From NCBI GenBank assembly GCA_030018555.1, contig JASEHY010000048.1, positions 1 through 9,462 on the forward strand: 9,462 bases of DNA, written 5' to 3'. The position numbers were made by a program, and so were the translations under genes. Source of the stretch: Planctomycetota bacterium. GTDB taxonomy: Bacteria; Planctomycetota; MHYJ01; JACQXL01. Below are positions 1-6,401 of this stretch, one piece after another (position 1 is the first letter of the stretch; the number at the start of each line of letters is the position of its first letter). Under the pieces are notes generated by a model, which saw only the letters and a list, made by a program, of their open reading frames with translations, made no database searches and was not told the origin of the DNA.

Positions 1-603
1 CGGGATGCCGCCCCCTTCGGGGGCGAGCCTCGCCCTGCTGGGCGGGGGAAAGGAAAGATGTTGCTTGACCCCTTAAACCAATATCGTATTCCTTACACAG
101 CAGTATGCTTTATATACTTTAAGAACGACAGATGTGTTTATCTGTCTGATGTAGAGCCGGTAGAGGTGAAAGAATATGTTACTGGGGGTGGGGCTGAAGA
201 ACCAGAGATATTCTTGTGGCATTACCAGAAAGATAGGACTCTGTTCGGCAGACAACCAATCCTGATGGAGGGGAGGGAATATTTCAAGGGACTATCGGTT
301 CATTCTAATTGCGAGATTAGTTTTTCGCTGGATGGCTCTTTCCAGAGGTTTATAGCGAGAATAGGGTTAGCCGATGATAATATCACTAACGCACTGACTA
401 TTCCCGCCAGAACTGTAAGATTTGTAGTCTATCTTGATGGTCAAAAGAGGTATGAAAGTGGACTCCTTAAATCTGGCATATCACCCAGAGACCTTATTCT
501 TAACATTAACGGTGTTAAGGAATTAAAGTTAGTAGTGGATGATGGTGGTGATGGCTATATACTTGACCGGGCGGTTTGGGCCCTGGCGCGGGTTGTTAAA
601 TAA
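1..603 (+). CDS. NPCBM/NEW2-type carbohydrate-binding domain protein, 5' end outside window
   Basis: About 200 codons are open from the first base of the window to the TAA at 601-603. The frame has no stop upstream of the ATG at 58, so I treat the gene as truncated by the window edge. An AGGAAAG stretch before ATG 58 could still be an internal start. From about residue 45 after that ATG the protein reads like an NPCBM domain: WHYQKDRTLFGRQPI, then G-L-S-V-H-S, an RF-x-A-R-I-G-L-x-D strand, V-x-F-V-V-Y-L-D-G, and a closing L-x-L-V-V-D-D-G-G-D-G. The preceding stretch (RCVYLSDVEPVEV) is the strand that often leads into this domain. Such proteins are usually exported and bind glycans. No signal peptide follows ATG 58, which supports a missing N-terminal part. 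The first 50 bases are a GC-rich double hairpin read in frame. The gene converges on murE. Family call fairly sure; substrate unknown. Confidence 0.72.
   Translation, partial: RDAAPFGGEPRPAGRGKGKMLLDPLNQYRIPYTAVCFIYFKNDRCVYLSDVEPVEVKEYVTGGGAEEPEIFLWHYQKDRTLFGRQPILMEGREYFKGLSVHSNCEISFSLDGSFQRFIARIGLADDNITNALTIPARTVRFVVYLDGQKRYESGLLKSGISPRDLILNINGVKELKLVVDDGGDGYILDRAVWALARVVK
9..44. repeat. GC-rich tandem hairpin read in frame at the left edge
   Basis: Two hairpins sit back to back. CGCCCCC (9-15) pairs with GGGGGCG (19-25) around a TTC loop, and CGCCC (31-35) pairs with GGGCG (40-44) around TGCT. In the frame of the NPCBM gene they encode a Gly/Pro/Arg-rich stretch unlike the rest of that protein. 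It looks like one of the small palindromic elements of this genome lying inside a coding region. Confidence 0.6.
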
Positions 604-651
604 CCCTTTTTACCGCAAAGGCGCAAAGGTCGTGGAGTAGGGGAGGCGTTA

Positions 652-721
652 GCCCGCATTATTCATAAATTTCTATACGATTATGCAGGAGACCATGAGA
701 TAATTGTTATATTGTGCGGGC
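652..721. repeat. Possible 70-bp intergenic element with 7-bp inverted ends
   Basis: The 604-848 spacer contains a stretch bounded by GCCCGCA (652-658) and TGCGGGC (715-721). Its left end, CCCGCATTATTCAT (653-666), is found again in the opposite orientation at 6725-6738 next to another palindrome. A 14-base match in a window this size is only mildly beyond chance, so the element call is tentative. Just upstream, 611-629 holds a CGCAAAGGCGCAAAGG-like motif resembling a spacer repeat common in many environmental genomes. Confidence 0.3.
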
Positions 722-724
722 AAT

Positions 725-775
725 CCAGCACATAACCTCTACTTTGGGCTACCCAAGTTGAAGGTTATGTGCTGG
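725..775. terminator. Long nested hairpin between convergent genes, likely bidirectional terminator
   Basis: CCAGCACATAACCT (725-738) pairs perfectly over 14 bp with AGGTTATGTGCTGG (762-775). The 23-nt loop holds a second small stem, TTGGG (744-748) with CCCAA (752-756). The hairpin lies between the stop of the NPCBM gene (603) and the stop of murE (849), where termination is expected from both sides. Neither side has a strong run of T, so it may instead act as an RNA 3'-end stabiliser. The heptamer GGGCTAC occurs both in the loop and directly after the stem. Confidence 0.5.
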
Positions 776-848
776 GCTACTTTATGGTATAGACACGAAC
801 ATCTAAAACACTTTGTCATCATTTTGAGTATTGTATGAATAATCTGGG

Positions 849-2393
849 TTAGTAGGATTGTAATATCTGTCTAACCACTTCTCTATCATCAAAGGGTTTG
901 ACGGTGTCCTTGAAGGTCTGATAGGTTTCGTGTCCTTTGCCGGCAATCAGCACAAGGTCGTCTTTTCTGGCAAGTGCTAATGCCTTTTCTATGGCTTTAT
1001 AGCGGTCCGGCTCTACTTCATATCCGCTTTTTTGTCTGATACCTTTCCTGATGTCCTTGATAATCTTGAGGGGGTCTTCAGAGCGAGGGTTGTCTGAGGT
1101 AATGATGAAAGGGCGTGAATATTGACTGACTATTTTGCCCATCAGTGGTCGTTTGCCTTTATCTCGGTCACCTCCACATCCGAAGACGGTAATAATCCTG
1201 CCTTTAACTAATGGTTTGAGCGAGCGAAGGACACTACGTAGTGCATCTTCGGTATGGGCAAAGTCAACCATTACTGTATAAGGCAGATGAACCTCAACCT
1301 TCTCCAGCCGGCCCCTGATTCCTTTTACTGTCTCTACACCTTCTTTAATAGTGTCCACCGGAATACCCAGGGTTACTGTGGTAGTAGAAGCGGCAAGGAT
1401 ATTATAGACATTGTGTCTGCCGATTAAAGGACTGTGAATAGTTGTCTCACCAATCGGTGTTTTGAGTAATATAGTATTGCCTTCCAGAGAACTCTTTTGT
1501 ATCTCTGCCTGAATAATGGTAGTTGCAGGTTTTTGCCTGCCTGTGCCCCGATATACATCGGGGCAGACAGGTCGACTGCGCTGATAATGTGCGGCAAGGA
1601 CTTCTGACGGGGCAAGATGATACCATACTACCTGAGCAGGTGTTCTTTGTGCATAATATTTGCTCACAGGGTCATCCAGATTCAGGATGGCAATACTGTC
1701 TGGAGCGAGGTTTTGGAATAAGATGCCTTTTACCTGTTTATAACGACTAATGGTTTTATGGAAATCAAGGTGGTCTCTGGCGAGGTTGGTAAAGACCGCT
1801 CGGTGGAAATTGATACCCAGAACCCGATTGAGGGCTAAAGAATGCGAGGAGACCTCCATCACTGCATACTGGAGACCGGATTTGAGCATCTCGGAGAGAT
1901 AGTTCTGTAAGTCGTAAGATTCAGGTGTGGTAACCGGCGCTGGTATCTGACGCTCGCCAATAATATATTCTATCGTCCCAAGAAGTCCTGCTTTCGTACC
2001 TGCCCTCTCCAGAATGGCTCTGATTAGATAAGTGGTTGTGGTCTTACCATTAGTGCCAGTAACGCCGATAACTTTAAGAGTTGTAGACGGATGATGGAAG
2101 AAGTGATTACTGATGAGAGATAGAGCGATTCTGGGGTCAGCAACCCTGATACAGGGAACAGGTGTAAATAGTTTAACTCTTTTATTAGAGATAATGGTTA
2201 ATGCACCGCGCTGAAGTGCCTCCGGGATAAAATAGTTACCATCTGTTCTGGCACCGGGGATGGCTACAAAGATGTTACCTTCCTTGACCTGTTTGCTATT
2301 ATAACTTATTCCTTTAATCTCAAGATTATGAAAATTGTATAACCTGGTGCCTTTCAGTTTTAGAAGAATAGGTTTGAGTTCAGAGAGTTCCAT
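849..2393 (-). CDS. murE: UDP-N-acetylmuramoyl-tripeptide synthetase MurE, probably meso-diaminopimelate-adding
   Basis: This cytoplasmic ATP-dependent ligase adds the third residue to UDP-MurNAc-L-Ala-D-Glu. The 514 residues show the Mur ligase layout. An N-terminal UDP-binding domain has DSxxV..GxxFVAI-like spacing (SYNSKQVKEGNIFVAI, 30-45). The P-loop TGTNGKT is at 112-118. VMEVSSHSLALNR (178-190) and NLARDHLDFH (203-212) follow, then the lysine expected to be carbamylated (K222 in VKGILF). The C-terminal domain carries DNPR at 434-437, the signature of meso-Dap rather than Lys enzymes, and GKGHE at 485-489. It is slightly longer than the usual 480-500 residues; residues about 270-288 are encoded by a palindromic element. 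The ATG at 2393 fits the family N-terminus, but no Shine-Dalgarno is visible. It is the last gene of the operon, 49 bp after ftsI. Confidence 0.96.
   Translation of the reverse strand: MELSELKPILLKLKGTRLYNFHNLEIKGISYNSKQVKEGNIFVAIPGARTDGNYFIPEALQRGALTIISNKRVKLFTPVPCIRVADPRIALSLISNHFFHHPSTTLKVIGVTGTNGKTTTTYLIRAILERAGTKAGLLGTIEYIIGERQIPAPVTTPESYDLQNYLSEMLKSGLQYAVMEVSSHSLALNRVLGINFHRAVFTNLARDHLDFHKTISRYKQVKGILFQNLAPDSIAILNLDDPVSKYYAQRTPAQVVWYHLAPSEVLAAHYQRSRPVCPDVYRGTGRQKPATTIIQAEIQKSSLEGNTILLKTPIGETTIHSPLIGRHNVYNILAASTTTVTLGIPVDTIKEGVETVKGIRGRLEKVEVHLPYTVMVDFAHTEDALRSVLRSLKPLVKGRIITVFGCGGDRDKGKRPLMGKIVSQYSRPFIITSDNPRSEDPLKIIKDIRKGIRQKSGYEVEPDRYKAIEKALALARKDDLVLIAGKGHETYQTFKDTVKPFDDREVVRQILQSY
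1538..1570. repeat. Palindromic element inserted in frame in murE (CCCCGAT family)
   Basis: CCCCGAT (1546-1552) pairs with ATCGGGG (1557-1563) around loop ATAC. The stem continues, after a two-base TG offset (1544-1545), as CTGCCTG (1537-1543) against CAGACAG (1564-1570) with one mismatch. In the murE frame it encodes roughly residues 273-286, around RPVCPDVYRGTG. That stretch lies between the carbamyl-lysine region and the C-terminal domain, where other MurE proteins have variable surface sequence. Frame is kept and all catalytic motifs survive. Confidence 0.75.
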
Positions 2394-2404
2394 AAGGAGC
2401 GTAT

Positions 2405-2439
2405 AGCGTAGAGCCCGTACGGGCTATATGCTCTACGCT
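2405..2439. repeat. Palindromic element between ftsI and murE (CCCGTACGGG family)
   Basis: Outer arms AGCGTAGAGC (2405-2414) and GCTCTACGCT (2430-2439) enclose a self-complementary AGCCCGTACGGGCT (2412-2425). The element fills most of the 49-bp gap between the ftsI stop and the murE ATG, where a ribosome-binding site would be expected. The decamer CCCGTACGGG recurs at 9099-9108, again near a CGTAGAG. Confidence 0.7.
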
Positions 2440-2442
2440 GTT

Positions 2443-4152
2443 TTATTTAGACCGTGCTATTTGTCCAGACCTGTCTTGCCGTAATAGATATTTCAGGGTA
2501 TCATCTATTATCTCACCTGCGGTAGGCGCTGCGACAAGACTGGCGAAATATGCGCCTTTGGGCTCGTCAACAAAGACCAAAACGAGTATCTCTGGACTCT
2601 CCACAGGTGCATAACCAACAAAAAGACTCCGGTATTTCTGAGTTGAGTATCTACCATCAGGATTTAATTTGCGTGCGGTCCCGGTCTTTCCTGCCACTGT
2701 GAACGATTTCAGATTAGCAGCGGTGCCGGTACCACTTGTTACAACATCTCTTAATATGCTATTCATCTGGGCGAGTAATTGACCACTAATCACAGGATTG
2801 TTCAACTTGGTTGTGGTCATTTTATATGCGCTGTTGTTATTTCTATCCACTACTTCTTTAATCATCTGCGGTTCAACTAAATATCCACCATTAGCAAAAG
2901 CAGAATATGCCAGAACTAACTGGAGACTGTTGACACTTATTTCATAACCCATACAAACTGATGCTACTGTATAGTGTGTCCACTTATTCAGAGTGGTCAT
3001 CAGTCCTGGATGTTCGGCAGGAATGCCTGAGGCGGTTCGGCTGGCAAATCCAAATCTTTTTATCATACTATACATTGCCTCTTTGGGAGTGCCTGCACCG
3101 ATTTTACTCATTCCGATATTACTTGAATGAACTACTACTTCAGGGAATTTTAACCAGCCATAGGGTTTATGGTCGCTGATAGTTCTTCTTCCTATCTTAT
3201 ATTTACCGTTTTCACAGAATAGTTTGCTATCCATATTAAATGCGTCTGACTTTAATGCAGATGTAACGATGAATGGCTTGAAAGTAGAGCCCGGCTCATA
3301 GGCAGAAGTAAAGATATGATTGCGCCTGATTTCGGGAGGATAAGACTGGTATTCAGTCGGGTTAAAAGACGGCAACTGCGCCATTGCCAGTATCTCGCCA
3401 GTTGTAGGATGCACAGCCAGAACCTGAGCAGATGACGGCTTCCATTTTTTATAGAGTTCCAGAAGATGCTTTTCTACGATATGCTGAATCATCACATCAA
3501 TGGTAAGATAGACATTATCACCATTTCTGGCTGGTTTTTCGGGTAGCCCGGCTGTGAATAACCGTCTCCGACCATCACGATGCCAGTATTCTAACCCCGG
3601 CTCTCCTTTAAGATATTTATCCGCATACAATTCCATCCCATCCAATGGCTGATTGTCAATACCGCGATAACCGAGAAGATGAGATGCCATTGTGTTTCTG
3701 GGATAGAATCTCTTATACTCCTTTCTGAAACCTACACCTGAGATATTCAAGTCTTTAATCTTTTGTGCGGTATTGTCATCTATTTTCCTTTTCACCCAGA
3801 TGAATAATTTATTCTTTTCTACCGCAGATATTATCTTTGCACAAAGTTCTCCGGAGTCTATTTTGAGCACCTGCGAGAGTTTTTTAATTTCATCCAGACG
3901 GTTATATAAATCTTTCGGTACCACATAGACTGAATCCACCAGACGCGAGATGGCTAAGATTTCGCCGTTACGGTCAAGAAGCATCCCTGTTTCTGGCTCG
4001 GTTTCTACTTTAAGATATGCCTGGGCTATCTGTTGTTGGCGATATTTGTTATGCTGATAGACCTGAATATAAGCAAGACGAATAACGATGACTATGAATA
4101 TAATAACGATGATGCCGAAAAAGACATTCGTTCTCTTGAGATGAGAAAGCAT
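2443..4152 (-). CDS. ftsI: Division-specific class B penicillin-binding protein (peptidoglycan D,D-transpeptidase FtsI)
   Basis: This is an inner-membrane monofunctional transpeptidase that crosslinks septal peptidoglycan with FtsW, FtsL and partners. From the ATG at 4152 it has 569 residues. A short basic N-terminus is followed by one membrane span (about 9-28). The dimerisation/pedestal domain includes LLDRNGEILA (58-67). The transpeptidase domain has STFK with the nucleophile S289, SSN (343-345) and KTGTA (489-493), so all three active-site motifs are present. No C-terminal PASTA repeat is seen. The frame stays open up to a TTG at 4233, but that 27-residue extension is encoded largely by a palindrome and the family normally has only a short cytoplasmic tail, so I prefer 4152. 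Neither start has a convincing Shine-Dalgarno. It lies between ftsL and murE, the standard dcw order. Confidence 0.95.
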   Translation of the reverse strand: MLSHLKRTNVFFGIIVIIFIVIVIRLAYIQVYQHNKYRQQQIAQAYLKVETEPETGMLLDRNGEILAISRLVDSVYVVPKDLYNRLDEIKKLSQVLKIDSGELCAKIISAVEKNKLFIWVKRKIDDNTAQKIKDLNISGVGFRKEYKRFYPRNTMASHLLGYRGIDNQPLDGMELYADKYLKGEPGLEYWHRDGRRRLFTAGLPEKPARNGDNVYLTIDVMIQHIVEKHLLELYKKWKPSSAQVLAVHPTTGEILAMAQLPSFNPTEYQSYPPEIRRNHIFTSAYEPGSTFKPFIVTSALKSDAFNMDSKLFCENGKYKIGRRTISDHKPYGWLKFPEVVVHSSNIGMSKIGAGTPKEAMYSMIKRFGFASRTASGIPAEHPGLMTTLNKWTHYTVASVCMGYEISVNSLQLVLAYSAFANGGYLVEPQMIKEVVDRNNNSAYKMTTTKLNNPVISGQLLAQMNSILRDVVTSGTGTAANLKSFTVAGKTGTARKLNPDGRYSTQKYRSLFVGYAPVESPEILVLVFVDEPKGAYFASLVAAPTAGEIIDDTLKYLLRQDRSGQIARSK

Positions 4153-4165
4153 AAATATGTTCAGT

Positions 4166-4191
4166 CCCGAATCCCGCCGAGGCGGGACGGG
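4166..4191. repeat. Palindromic element between ftsL and ftsI (TCCCGCC family)
   Basis: TCCCGCC (4172-4178) and GGCGGGA (4181-4187) flank a GA loop. After an AA bulge the stem extends with CCCG (4166-4169) against CGGG (4188-4191). The same core with a TT loop occurs at 4585-4600. It lies in the 85-bp gap between the ftsL stop and the preferred ftsI ATG. It would be translated if the alternative TTG at 4233 were used. Confidence 0.7.
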
Positions 4192-4237
4192 GTAGTAGCC
4201 AATCCTGTCACTGCAGTTGTTATCTAACAGCAACGAC

Positions 4238-4558
4238 CTAACGGGGCGGGGTCAAGGCAATACTACGACTCCCTTGCTGATAAGAAACTATCCTATTACG
4301 AAAGTTATCAATATTCAATACCTCAGGATGAACCATCTTCAGCGTCAGGAACGATTTAGAGGTTAATAGATGTTGCGGCGATTTAAGAGTGGTTAACTCT
4401 AATTTGAGCGAAAGTTGTTCATTGACTACCTTTTCTTTTACTTTATTTATCTGAGAAATACGGTAGCCATAACGCACGGTCTGAATCTGTTGCCATGTGG
4501 TAACTAATCCAAGAAAAGTAATCAAGCCGATGATAACATAAAATCTTATTAGATACAT
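4238..4558 (-). CDS. ftsL: FtsL-like septum protein
   Basis: The 106-residue protein begins MYLIRFYVIIGLITFLGLV, a single membrane span near residues 3-22. A helical, heptad-like region follows (about 25-60) containing EQLSLKLELTTLKSPQHL, the pattern seen in FtsL/DivIC-type bitopic proteins. A short periplasmic tail closes it. FtsL pairs with FtsB/DivIC and helps activate FtsWI at the septum. The ATG at 4558 is chosen because AGGAG lies seven bases upstream; an open extension to 4633 runs through two palindromes and has no such site. The position between rsmH and ftsI is the classical place of ftsL, and since sequence is poorly conserved in this family, position carries much of the call. The last codons and the TAG stop fall in a GC-rich stretch (4238-4254) resembling intergenic sequence at 6678-6691. 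Confidence 0.85.
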   Translation of the reverse strand: MYLIRFYVIIGLITFLGLVTTWQQIQTVRYGYRISQINKVKEKVVNEQLSLKLELTTLKSPQHLLTSKSFLTLKMVHPEVLNIDNFRNRIVSYQQGSRSIALTPPR

Positions 4559-4584
4559 AAACACACTCCTTTTACTGGTTGTTA

Positions 4585-4600
4585 TCCCGCCTTGGCGGGA
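4585..4600. repeat. Palindrome upstream of ftsL (TCCCGCC family)
   Basis: TCCCGCC (4585-4591), TT, GGCGGGA (4594-4600): a perfect 7-bp stem with a two-base loop. It lies just upstream of the ftsL ribosome-binding site and shares its arms exactly with the element at 4172-4187. Confidence 0.7.
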
Positions 4601-4614
4601 GTACAGCCAGTTAG

Positions 4615-4644
4615 ATCCTGCTCCGATGTCCATCGGAGCGGGAT
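4615..4644. repeat. Palindrome between rsmH and ftsL (CCGATG variant)
   Basis: ATCCTGCTCCGATG (4615-4628) pairs with CATCGGAGCGGGAT (4631-4644) over 14 bp with one G-T position and a TC loop. It follows the rsmH stop (4657-4659) in transcription and is adjacent to the 4585-4600 palindrome, so this gap carries two hairpins in series. The CCGAT/ATCGG centre relates it to the CCCCGAT group. Confidence 0.7.
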
Positions 4645-4656
4645 ATTCCTTGAATT

Positions 4657-5559
4657 TTATAGAATGTCTTTCCCTTTCGGGATTACCCTCACTGCCACTC
4701 TGAATTTGGCACTGCGAGAACGAGGGTTTTCTTGTCGTTCTACACTGTCAGGTGTTATGGGTTTTCTGGTAATTATTTCCAGAATTCCTGTTTTATGATA
4801 ATCCCTGAACGCAGTCTTTACTAATCGGTCTTCAAGCGAATGAAAACTGATGATTCCTACTCTACCATTGGCACTGAGCCACTCAGGCACTCTGGCTAAA
4901 AAATCCTTAAGATTATCTAACTCTTTATTTACTTCTATTCTCAGTGCCTGAAAAACTCTGGTAGCAGGGTGAATCCTCTGCCACCCGGAAAATATAGCCC
5001 TTTTTATTATCTGGGCTAATTGAGTGGTTGTTTTTATCGGCTCTTTTTCTCTATGTTTAACTATCTGACGGGCGATGCGTCTGGCAAGTCGCTCCTCACC
5101 ATAATTTCTGAAAACTTCTTCAAGCATCTCACTTGAATATTGATTCACCACCTTACCAGCATTAAGCGTCCCAGGGGACAAAGACATTCTCATATCCAGA
5201 GGACCATCCCTCAAGAAACTGAAACCACGAATGTCTGAATCCAATTGATATGAGGACACTCCAAGGTCAAGGAAAATAACATCCGCTGTCTTTAAGCCCA
5301 ACCCTTCTAATATTGCGCCAGTATTTACAAAATTGTCACAGAACAGATGTAGGGTATTATCCAGAAGTTTCAATCTTTCTTGTGCTTTACAAAGAGTTTC
5401 TTTATCAAGGTCTATTCCGATAAGCCGTCCGTGTGGGTTTGTCTTCTCTAAAAACGTCTGTGAATGCCCTCCTAACCCAATAGTTCCATCCACTACGATT
5501 TCAGACGGTTCAGGACCAAGATATTTAATAACCTCCTTTATCAAAACTGGTTGATGCAC
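4657..5559 (-). CDS. rsmH: 16S rRNA (cytosine(1402)-N(4))-methyltransferase RsmH (MraW)
   Basis: This SAM-dependent enzyme N4-methylates C1402 in the decoding centre of 16S rRNA. Starting at the GTG at 5559 the protein has 300 residues, close to the family norm, and opens with the typical HQPVLIKEVI. Motif I is VDGTIGLGGHS (23-33), with GIDLD (48-52) at the SAM-binding strand. DVIFLDLGVSSYQLD (93-107) and GFSFLRDGPLDMRM (112-125) are hallmark stretches. SFHSLEDRLVK (238-248) and NPRSRSAKFRVA (278-289) close the catalytic fold. An upstream TTG at 5628 would give 323 residues and overlap the preceding gene by 26 bp. No Shine-Dalgarno supports either start, and the family N-terminus favours 5559. 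It sits in the usual mraZ-proximal place of the dcw cluster. Confidence 0.96.
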   Translation of the reverse strand: MHQPVLIKEVIKYLGPEPSEIVVDGTIGLGGHSQTFLEKTNPHGRLIGIDLDKETLCKAQERLKLLDNTLHLFCDNFVNTGAILEGLGLKTADVIFLDLGVSSYQLDSDIRGFSFLRDGPLDMRMSLSPGTLNAGKVVNQYSSEMLEEVFRNYGEERLARRIARQIVKHREKEPIKTTTQLAQIIKRAIFSGWQRIHPATRVFQALRIEVNKELDNLKDFLARVPEWLSANGRVGIISFHSLEDRLVKTAFRDYHKTGILEIITRKPITPDSVERQENPRSRSAKFRVAVRVIPKGKDIL

Positions 5560-5571
5560 GGTTTTCAGATA

Positions 5572-5590
5572 ACAGATTACAGAAATCTGT
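5572..5590. other. Small AT-rich hairpin before rsmH
   Basis: ACAGATT (5572-5578) and AATCTGT (5584-5590) form a 7-bp stem with a five-base loop, in the 43-bp gap between the small gene and the preferred rsmH start. It does not share sequence with the GC-rich palindromes. It may influence rsmH translation, since no ribosome-binding site is visible there. Confidence 0.4.
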
Positions 5591-5602
5591 ATATAGTCGC
5601 TA

Positions 5603-5872
5603 TCAGAGAAGTGCCACGGCTCGAGCAAGAAGAGGATATTTCTTAATTACTCTCTTACTTTCAAGCATCCTGACCAGCGTATAAAAATCCTCGCTTAAAT
5701 CTATTTCCTTCAATTCCGGATGCTCCGCATGCAATTTCTCTAATTTATTAAATAGAGTATAAATATCATTCTCTATTTCTTTAACTCTTGATTCAACAAC
5801 ATCACGAGGCAAATTTTCCGCTGATTCAATGAACGTCCTTACTCTTTCATAAGCATCCCCATAGGTATTCAT
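5603..5872 (-). CDS. Uncharacterised 89-residue helical protein between mraZ and rsmH
   Basis: I do not recognise this protein. It starts at an ATG with a good AAGGAG about nine bases upstream and ends at a TGA (5603-5605). The sequence is highly charged and looks all-helical, with no signal peptide or membrane span. It runs from a first helix (about 4-18), through VESRVKEIENDIYTLFNKLEKL (written here only as the span of residues 26-47, heptad-like), to a C-terminal segment ESKRVIKKYPLLARAVALL at 71-89. There is no cysteine or histidine cluster and no catalytic motif. Its place inside the dcw operon, between the regulator and the methyltransferase, suggests a cytoplasmic role in division, envelope or translation, but that is inference from context only. 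The ribosome-binding site, codon use and operon position make it a real gene rather than a chance frame. Confidence 0.75.
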   Translation of the reverse strand: MNTYGDAYERVRTFIESAENLPRDVVESRVKEIENDIYTLFNKLEKLHAEHPELKEIDLSEDFYTLVRMLESKRVIKKYPLLARAVALL

Positions 5873-5887
5873 AACTCGCTCTCCTTT

Positions 5888-5905
5888 CCCCGATATTCAT
5901 CGGGA
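5888..5905. repeat. Palindrome between mraZ and the small gene (CCCCGAT family)
   Basis: CCCGAT (5889-5894), loop ATTC, ATCGGG (5899-5904). It lies immediately upstream of the ribosome-binding site of the 89-residue gene and shares its core with the elements at 1546, 6709 and 9315. Confidence 0.65.
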
Positions 5906-5918
5906 TAATGTTCACCAC

Positions 5919-6389
5919 CTACGGTTTATAAACATATTTCGCTAAAGTTGGTGCTTGATTATCAAGCCACACAGAAACCATATTCCATTTCTCTCTTTCC
6001 CAGACCTGAATGTGCTTACCGCCACCTATAATCATTATATCCCTTTTTAACTCGGCTCCATTAATCAAGCGAAGCGGAATTAAAATACGCCACTGAGGGT
6101 CAACCTTACACAACTCGGTATCCGAAGAGATTTTTCTGAGATACCACCTTGCTTCCTCACTCTGCTTGGCTAAATCATTAAGCCATTCAAAATATTCTTT
6201 CCAGGTTTCAGGTGGATATATTTCCAGATGATGAGTAACTACATTTTGATAGGACTCACTCTTTAATGTAACAAAAAGATGATAGTCCTCTTCTAAGACA
6301 GGTTTATCAGATAGGGTGAGCCGAAACTTGGCTGGAATCACCAATCTCTTTTTACTGTCCAGTGTATAAGCATATTGACCGACAAACAT
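5919..6389 (-). CDS. mraZ: Transcriptional regulator MraZ
   Basis: MraZ is the ring-forming, AbrB/SpoVT-fold DNA-binding regulator that heads most dcw operons and represses its own promoter. The 156 residues (usual 140-155) contain the two tandem half-domains with their D-x-x-x-R signatures: D11-SKK-R15 followed by LVIPAKFR, and D97-PQW-R101 followed by ILIPLRL. The segment HIQVWEREKW (126-135) matches the family's closing strand. The usual glycine before each signature arginine (KGR) is replaced by K and W. The ATG at 6389 is preceded by AAGGA six to seven bases upstream. Directly upstream lies a 20-bp-period direct repeat that is a likely self-operator. Confidence 0.95.
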   Translation of the reverse strand: MFVGQYAYTLDSKKRLVIPAKFRLTLSDKPVLEEDYHLFVTLKSESYQNVVTHHLEIYPPETWKEYFEWLNDLAKQSEEARWYLRKISSDTELCKVDPQWRILIPLRLINGAELKRDIMIIGGGKHIQVWEREKWNMVSVWLDNQAPTLAKYVYKP

Positions 6390-6401
6390 CTTGATTCCTT
6401 C

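Noticed and set aside
604..848. tRNA or small structured RNA gene in the convergent spacer
   Set aside because: The 14-bp hairpin does not fit a cloverleaf, and no promoter is visible. A terminator or stabilising role is simpler.
1523..1750. Plus-strand open frame opposite murE
   Set aside because: It lies antisense to a well-conserved murE and its product resembles no protein. It begins within the palindromic insert.
2961..3179. Plus-strand open frame opposite ftsI
   Set aside because: It is a shadow of the transpeptidase coding region, with no supporting signal.
4153..4233. Extended ftsI start (TTG at 4233)
   Set aside because: It would add 27 residues, mostly palindrome-encoded, ahead of the membrane span. 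It was kept only as an alternative because the ATG at 4152 also lacks a Shine-Dalgarno.
4559..4633. Extended ftsL start at 4633
   Set aside because: The extra 25 residues are encoded by two palindromes. The ATG at 4558 has a proper AGGAG and gives the normal short cytoplasmic end.
5333..5554. Plus-strand open frame opposite rsmH
   Set aside because: It is antisense to the SAM-binding region of RsmH and has no homology-like features.
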